Origin: Allium sativum
Taxonomy: Eukaryota; Streptophyta; Magnoliopsida; Asparagales; Amaryllidaceae
Direction: 5' to 3'
Length of the DNA: 64,000 nt
Assembly (NCBI GenBank): GCA_030737875.1
Contig: CM060912.1
Location: forward strand, 262,441,731 to 262,505,730
A model generated the notes under the pieces. That model made no database searches. It was given only the letters and a program-made list of their open reading frames with translations, and had not been told where the DNA came from. Within the stretch, counting starts at the first letter, position 1. Each line of letters starts with the position of its first letter. Position numbers and translations under genes: made by a program. Positions 58,115-64,000 of the stretch are shown piece after piece.

Positions 58115-59462
58115 ATGACTACTAGGAAACAAGCTCGCCTTCAGAATGAAGGGACATCTTCTTCTACACAAGTTAGTGTTTCTGCATCTACATCTAGGGC
58201 TACAACAATTACAGCTCTGGGTCCAGTACCTGATCAGCAATTCCCTACTCTTCGTCCCCTTAGCGCTCCGTTGTCAGAAAGACACTCGACTACACTTAAT
58301 TTGTAAACTTATAAGCAGTTGTGTAGTCAGTATGGTATTCCTGAGATAGATGCAATATTGCCGGGGGAGAATGTATTCGCTAGTCAGCCACTGAGCGGAT
58401 ATGTAGTTGTTAACCGACACATGCTGGTGGGCAGTGGCGTTCCCCCTTTCTATCCTTTTCTAGAGCGGATTCTGAATCATATGGCTATCGCTCCTTTCCA
58501 ACTCCATCCAAATGGTTATATTATTTTGTTAGGACTTTACATACTTTTTATGCAAGAAGAGCATGAACCTACATTTCAGGATATCTGCTATCTTTGTTCA
58601 TTTAAAATGAGGAAGGACACCCCGTTTATCATTCGCGTTGAAGGCGCATGAAACCGAAAGCTTATACAGGATTTGCCGGAGAGTACCTCAGGATTCTTGA
58701 CTCAATTTTTCTTCGTTCACTATTCTGAGACCTTTCGTGGGAACTGGTTGTAAGGAGTTGAGCACATTTGTATATATCACTTCTCTTTTGATTCCCGTTA
58801 AATCTCAATTGCTTGAAACTTTCTTTCTTGATTACAGTCGTTCGACTCCGGTTAAGGACAATAAAGATTCTTCCCCCTTCAAGGCTAGCTATGAAGCTTT
58901 AAAAGCCGTTGGTGAAGTAGATAGGGGTAGAAAATACTTAATAAAAGAAGAGTTTCTCCGCAAATATGGGTTTCTCCATCATTCAAGGAAATACCCTTCC
59001 AAAGGAGCACCTTCCACACCTACGTCTACGCCTATAGCATTAGATGTTGGTGCATCGCAAATTCAAGCTAATGAATCCCCGCTAAAGAAGTGCTCAGACC
59101 CTGCCAATGGTAGCAAAACACCTTCTCAACCCCCATTGCCTTCGATCGAAGAAGATGAGCATGTACATCGTGAAGGCAAAGGCCTTATGAAGGAGATCGA
59201 GCAGGTCGAGGAAATCGAGACCACCCCAGATCCTATGAAGGAAACCGAGCAAATCTGGGAGGGTGAGACAACTCCTGGGGACGACTTAAATGTTGAGAAA
59301 GTTAGTGAGGTTCCCATTATTCCGGACATCCATGAAGAGAGTTCTACAGATATCTTCAAGAGTGATCTCAGTATTGCGAAAGATCTTGTTCCAAGCGAGA
59401 CTGTGACTTCAAAGCTTGCAACCAAGGTCGCAAAAGTAGCCATTGAAATGGCTTTGACTTGA
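58115..59462 (+). pseudogene. Decayed Transposase_28-type ("putative gypsy type transposon") gene, first part
   Basis: Frame from ATG 58115 (MTTRKQARLQNEGTSSS) hits TAA at 58304-58306 and continues in the same frame to TGA at 58649-58651. That second stretch has the signature of the plant Transposase_28 domain (PLSGYVVVNRHMLVGSGVPPF... then FLERILNHMAIAPFQLHPNGY). After a third stop and a frame change, 58737-59462 encodes a Ser/Pro- and Glu-rich region (IEEDEHVHREGKG...) ending AKVAIEMALT. An AG acceptor near 58837 suggests an intron. Function unknown; such proteins occur only in retroelements as far as I recall. Confidence 0.7.
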
Positions 59463-59662
59463 ATCCCTCCATCACATAGGACATTTTCTGAAATTGGACC
59501 TCCGTTAGCTTCGCAAACCCAGGGCGCTTCGTTTTTAGATGCGGTTAGATAATACATTGTATACGCTATTAGTTTTCTGATGCTTTGCATATGCCTTACA
59601 ATCTTCCCCGGTACTTTTATCTAAGTACTGAAATCTTACTTTTCCTTATTTCAGGTTCAGAC

Positions 59663-60694
59663 ATGAATCATCAATTTATGAAGAGCTTTAAGCACCGAAC
59701 TGACCCTTATAATCCAAGGCATCTCATACAGCCTCATCATTCATAGCACTCGCAATACTCCCAGCAATCTGAATATTCCCAACACTTGCAATATTCTCAT
59801 CAGCCTCAGCAAGCTAATGGCTACATAGAAACTGAAGAACAAAGGAGGTGGAGGCACGAGGCTTTGGAGCAGCAAGAAAAAAAAGACTGGGAACATGGGT
59901 CCTATGGTGATTGTAATCGATATAATGATCGTTATGAGCAGAGCATACGGGAAGAGGAGGAGAGCCGAAGAAGGACCAGAGATAGGGATGGCCAAGGCAT
60001 GGATGATCCTCAGAAGCGCCCCAAATCAGATAAACTTCCCGTCTCTACTATTTAGACTACTTCAAGCTACCTTCCTCTGGCTACACCGTTTGTTACTCCT
60101 CCTCTTGCCGATATTCAGAAGATCGTACATAGGCCCCGCTATGAACTTGAACCAGCACATACCACACTAGCTGAGCGATTCAAGAATTGGTGTCTGAAAG
60201 GAGTGTACTATGATTTGGACATACACCAGTCTGATAGGAAAGATATACTTAAAGAGCTGGATGCCTTGAAAGGCAACATTAATAAGCAGATAGATACGGT
60301 CAGAAGCGAGCTTGAGAAGTAGCTTGACGCGGTTAAGGGCCAAACCGATAAGCAATTATCTTTATGGTACAAGTTAGCTGAAGAGCTTCAGAGAGTTAAC
60401 AGGCGTAACCTTGATCAAATCTCTACCTTGGAAGATGACAAGGTTGAGTGGGCCAAGGTTCTTGAGTCTCAGGATGCTAACATTGCATCTCTTATGCAAA
60501 GGAATATAGAGCTAGAGTAGCTAGAGGCCGAGAACCGAAGGCTCAAAGAAGAGCTCGTTGCTGCTAAACTAAGAGAAAATGCGTTGATATCGCAAATTAA
60601 AGATGCTCAGTTTGCTCAATAGACAGTTGAAACCCAACTGACTGTGGAAAAGCAAGCCTCTGCAACTTATCGACAAGACAATGCCAGTCCATGA
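59663..60694 (+). pseudogene. Decayed second exon/ORF: Gln-rich head and long coiled coil, five in-frame TAG stops
   Basis: After an acceptor-like TTATTTCAG, one frame runs 344 codons from ATG 59663 to TGA 60692-60694, broken by TAG at 59744, 60053, 60320, 60518 and 60620. Composition: Q/H/S-rich start, then charged R/E/D-rich segment, then heptad-like coiled coil (..LAEELQRVNRRNLDQISTLEDD.., ..LEAENRRLKEELVAAK..). Coiled-coil tails are common in Transposase_28-type proteins. Confidence 0.72.
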
Positions 60695-60924
60695 GAGGTA
60701 CACTACTCAAAAATTGGCTATTTCTATGTTGACAGCTAAGGCAGAAATTTTAGAGCAGGAGAGAGATCAAGCTTCTTTGTTCAGATTTTACGTCTTCAGT
60801 GTCATGAGCTGAGGCAGCTTGCGCTATTTGGGACCTGATTGTAGTGACTCTGGTTTTAGGCTGGGAGTCAGTCTTTGTACAGGTTGGAGATAGTTATGAT
60901 GAAGAATACCTCTTATAGAATCTT

Positions 60925-61245
60925 TTGGATGAGGAATCCCGCAAGGCTTTGGCCAAGGGGAAGAAAATGCTTATGAAGGAGCGGGGATTACTGGGTGAAA
61001 AAGCTGAATCCTCTGGGAAACAACCCCCGGATGTAGCTGCTACTGATGCCCCAACTGATTCTGTTAATGTTGAAGTCTCCAACTCTCAGACTCCAATTAT
61101 GCCTCCCACTGATCCTTCTGCCACTCATGGAGAAAAGGACACAACAGTTAATGGGCATACTATTGAGGAGCATATAGGAGCTGGCGAGGGTGACGATGAC
61201 AACCGAATAACTATGAAGTTGAGCATAGAAGTCTTCCAACCGTAG
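60925..61245 (+). pseudogene. Remnant C-terminal part of the same antisense gene
   Basis: About 106 codons in another frame: a Lys-rich start (RKALAKGKKMLMKERGLLGEK), then an acidic, Pro/Thr-rich tail. Probably the end of the coiled-coil protein after a frameshift between 60695 and 60925. Confidence 0.5.
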
Positions 61246-61422
61246 GTAAACTCGCGATCGACCGAGTCATGTCAGATTTGGATTACCTTTGTACTTCAGT
61301 CGGGTATATTGAATTCCATGATTATTGTTCATTTGTATTAGGATTGATCTCGCCACAACCTTCTCTCGCTAAGTCAACACAATAACGAATGATGCCATTG
61401 TTACTGATTCGACCCAAGTGTC

Positions 61423-62183
61423 TGTTGAAGAATGGAGTTTTGATGACAAAAACCATATTTCAATATTAATTAATTGTAAAATATATACTAACACTTTTGT
61501 CTAGAATATATATATATATATATAGGATTCATATACAGGAATTATTACTAAAGACTGTATAGTTTAAAGATACTAGAGATTCAGAATTCAGAGATGATTC
61601 AAGACTCATGAGTATTCAAGATTTCAAGGTAAATATAGTAATAGAGTCTAGATTATGTAAGACTCTTAATAGCACTCCAGGTTCAAACTCAAATTTAAAT
61701 TCTATTTTTCAATTTTTGATTTCAAATTCTATCTTTAATTTCTATCTTCTCTATTTTATTTTCTTTACTTTACTTTTGATTTCAAACTCAATTTTTATAA
61801 GTTTTATATATTTATACTTTTGTATATATATACTTTACATATATAGTTTTAACTCTATAATTTTATAAATATGTTTATATAATTTATATTTATGTTTTCA
61901 TATGATTCCTACTTTATAATATTTATTTATAACACTATGTTTTAATTCAAGAATTTCCAAAATTATATATGTATCAAAACACTTGAAAAATGCTCAAAAT
62001 TTAGTTTTACACATGTATATGTCGACATACATTTATGCCCATGTCGACATATAACTGTCATTTTTTCAAAATTGAAAGGAAGTGTCTTTTCACTATTTGT
62101 GACGGTTCAGAAACGTTGCAACCTTTCAAATGTTATAAATAGAGGCTGATTTCGAATTTTAAATCATTCTTCTTCTCCAACTT
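61423..62183 (+). repeat. E12: second Sirevirus-family LTR, partial
   Basis: Aligns with 53150-53910 (TGTTGAAGAATGGAGTTTTGATGAC...), keeping two GTCGACAT palindromes (about 62018-62051) and a TATA box (TATAAATA, 62134-62141). No PPT before it, so a solo LTR or a 5' LTR; the TSD would be GTGTC (61418-61422). It is cut by E13 at 62184. Confidence 0.87.
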
Positions 62184-64000
62184 TGTAACACCCCACCTCC
62201 GCCAATGCCACTCTTGCAAGCACACTAGCTTTGGAGGGGCGTTAAACGAGGTAACATGCATGCAGATATCACAAGACAGAACATATAAGGAAAAACAGAG
62301 TAAATAAAGCAGCGGATAAAACTAACATTTCAAAACCATAGTCAAGTTACATCAAAGTACTTGGTCATTATTTTCCACAAAACATAGTCTAGAAACATCA
62401 ACTGAAAACTGGAAAGAAAATCATAAAGTAACTATCCCCAAGGTAGAATAAAGCCATAGCGAGCTCAAGTCCAAACCGTACGTGAGCTATCCAGAAAAGC
62501 GGCTAAAGATCCAAGCTAGGTACCAGTGTTCCCACCCTGTAAACCTAAGGGGGGGGGGGGGAAACGGAAGAAAAGAGGCGAAAGAAAACGGGTCAGTCAA
62601 AAAGACTGGTAAGTCCTATCTACTATTAGTATAAAAACTAATAAAGTTAACTGAACATGTAAAACAGAGATGAGATGTAGGGTGATAACGGGCATGGTGA
62701 AAAGTTAACAAGATAGATCAAGTGTGGCATCGCATATACAAGGTTAAGTTGCACCAGGTGTGTACGAGTATTCCAATCCATGTCAAGTATAAACAAGAAA
62801 TGATCCCTTGGCCCAAAGCTGGCCCACATCATGAGATGACCTAAATCGAGGTCCAACTACTTGGTCTAGTCGATCGGCTCCCTATAAGCCTAACTCGTCG
62901 TGTATCGGTGTCATACGGCTTAATCGTGGAATGTAGTGTGCTAGGTCCACCCTAGGGTGTATCCAGCCCTAAGGTGTAAACCACAGACACAATTCAAGCA
63001 CGCACAGTCTAAACCTGCTGGTGCCCATGTTCAACTCCGGACTTAATGTGACGACCATGGTCCGCCTGAACAACCGATGCACCCTTCAGCCGTCTCTTTT
63101 GGTCTCTTACAATCAGTCCAGTAATCGTGCCCCACCCTAGCCTAGTCCAGGGTACCCATGATACTTCCAAGTAGGTTACTGCTGAAAAGGACCACGTAAC
63201 TAGGGTTTCAAGCGGGTTAAGTGTGGTTAACCCTATCCTAACCATGTATTGAGTTGGTTAAGTGTATTCAAGCAGTTCTTGACTTAACCCTATCAATACA
63301 TCGGGTTTAATTGGTTAAGTATATTCAAGTAGTTCATGACTTAACCCTACCAATCCATCGTGTTTAATTGGTTAAGTATTCAAGTAGTCCATGACTTAAC
63401 CCTACCAATCCATCGTGTTTAATTGGTTAAGTATTCAAGTAGTCCATGACTTAACCCTATCATGTGGCATTAATTAATTTAATGCACCCACCCTCTCACA
63501 TTAGACCTTGTTGTGGTTACTAGTTAAGCCGGGCGGGTCCGGGAAGCTTTACACCACAACTTAGTCTAACCTCGGGTTTCAAGTGCGACATGACCAACTA
63601 CTCACATTGGGTCCTATTGTTTGTAGCCACTAGTTAAGCCGGTCGGTTGCGGGTAGATTTATGCTACAAACTCAACCCAACCTCGAGTTGGCCACACTCA
63701 TATTTTCTAAGTGTCATGTCCATCATTATGTTTACAAACATAATCACAAGTCAATGTTCATGTCATATTTTAAAACCGTGTTTTCATGTCATTAATATTA
63801 CCCAAACCCAACGCATTCCCATCGCATGTACGTTTCGCATAACATAACATAGATCAAAAGAGGGAACTTGGCAAACATGACAAAAAGGGCATAAGGTAAT
63901 AAGGTTGGCTACAAGTTAAACATGGTGGCATATGAGGCATAAATATGTTCATAAGCTTGCATATTACATCATAGGCCTCAAAACATGCATAATATCAACT
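62184..64000 (-). mobile_element. E13: LTR of the E4/E6-like group, minus orientation, cut by window end
   Basis: Plus-strand start TGTAACACCCCACCTCCG, the terminal sequence of the E1/E4/E6 group in reverse; the expected TSD is AACTT (62179-62183). Shares the G-run followed by AAACGGAAGAAAAG (about 62550), and the paired hairpins (63501-63691). A repeated TTAAGTATTCAAGTAGT...CTTAACCCTA segment (63250-63465) is its minisatellite. No gene; the interior, if any, lies to the right. Confidence 0.88.
63501..63691 (-). other. Tandem pair of three-tier hairpins in E13
   Basis: Unit a: TTAGAC (63501-63506)/GTCTAA (63564-63569), GTTGTGGT (63510-63517)/ACCACAAC (63553-63560). Unit b: CCAACT (63594-63599)/AGTTGG (63686-63691), TTGGGT (63607-63612)/ACCCAA (63675-63680), GTTTGTAGC (63619-63627)/GCTACAAAC (63663-63671). 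Same layout and spacer sequence as in E1, E4 and E6. Confidence 0.85.

Larger units (their letters stand above)
55507..61422 (-). mobile_element. E11: minus-strand LTR element (Tat-like) with an antisense gene, 3' part
   Basis: 3' LTR at 55507-56504, PPT on the minus strand at 56505-56514, then an interior whose only gene-like part (58115-61245) is on the opposite strand. From memory, Tat-clade Ty3/gypsy elements often carry an additional, sometimes antisense frame between pol and the 3' LTR, which this would match. No pol or 5' LTR is seen before E12 cuts in at 61423. TSD would be ATCGG (55502-55506) on this side. Confidence 0.6.

Noticed and set aside
1..64000. tRNA, rRNA or host protein genes
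   Set aside because: None could be supported on either strand; every recognisable protein belongs to a transposable element.

Overview
The window is nuclear DNA of a flowering plant (eudicot is my guess; the species cannot be told). It is AT-rich and consists almost wholly of transposable elements nested in one another. I see no convincing host gene, tRNA, rRNA or CRISPR array. Identifications rest on LTR ends (TG...CA), target-site duplications (TSDs), primer-binding sites (PBS), polypurine tracts (PPT) and recognisable protein domains. I label the elements E1 to E13.

Layout. Bases 1-48,345 are one nest built on E2, a large-LTR element on the minus strand with 5-6 kb LTRs and about 1.8 kb of non-coding interior (LARD-like). 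Its left LTR (3' LTR) holds E1, a Tekay-like Ty3/gypsy chromovirus (only the integrase end and 3' LTR are in the window, 1-4811), and E3, a 3.9-kb solo LTR (8948-12894, TSD TCTCC/TCACC). Its interior holds E4, a complete 9.1-kb gag-only Ty3/gypsy element (14571-23704, TSD ATACT). Its right LTR (5' LTR) is split by E5, a 17.6-kb CACTA (En/Spm) DNA transposon (24873-42432, TSD TGA). E5 is itself interrupted by E6, a solo LTR (30595-34253, TSD GTAGG) sitting inside the tnpD-type transposase gene.

From 48,346 onward: AT-rich DNA and a Sirevirus-like Ty1/copia 3' end with several PPT-like motifs (E7, 3' LTR 53150-54578). It is interrupted by a copia solo LTR (E8, 51426-53070, TSD GGGGG) that carries a small hAT element (E9, 51899-52512, TSD CCTGCTTC). 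Then come a fragment of an E3-related LTR (E10), a minus-strand element with an antisense decayed gene of Transposase_28 type (E11, 55507-61422), another Sirevirus-family LTR (E12), and a minus-strand LTR cut by the window edge (E13, 62184-64000).

How parts relate. E1 and E4 share LTR ends and a roughly 500-bp 3' region, so E1 is a good candidate for the autonomous partner that supplied pol to E4. In E5 the tnpA-type gene looks intact with canonical splice sites. Its tnpD gene is broken twice, by E6 and by a 2-bp AT expansion. The relative order E2, then E4 and E5, then E6 follows from nesting, and hand counts of LTR divergence agree (about 5% for E2, about 2% for E4).

The most interesting signals are structural. 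A tandem pair of three-tier hairpins, with stems that co-vary between E1, E4, E6 and E13, lies inside their LTRs. Clusters of short palindromes of unrelated sequence sit upstream of the TATA box in five LTR families. An array of about 740 bp of alternating GGCTCAGCA/TGCTGAGCC motifs fills an intron of the CACTA tnpA gene.
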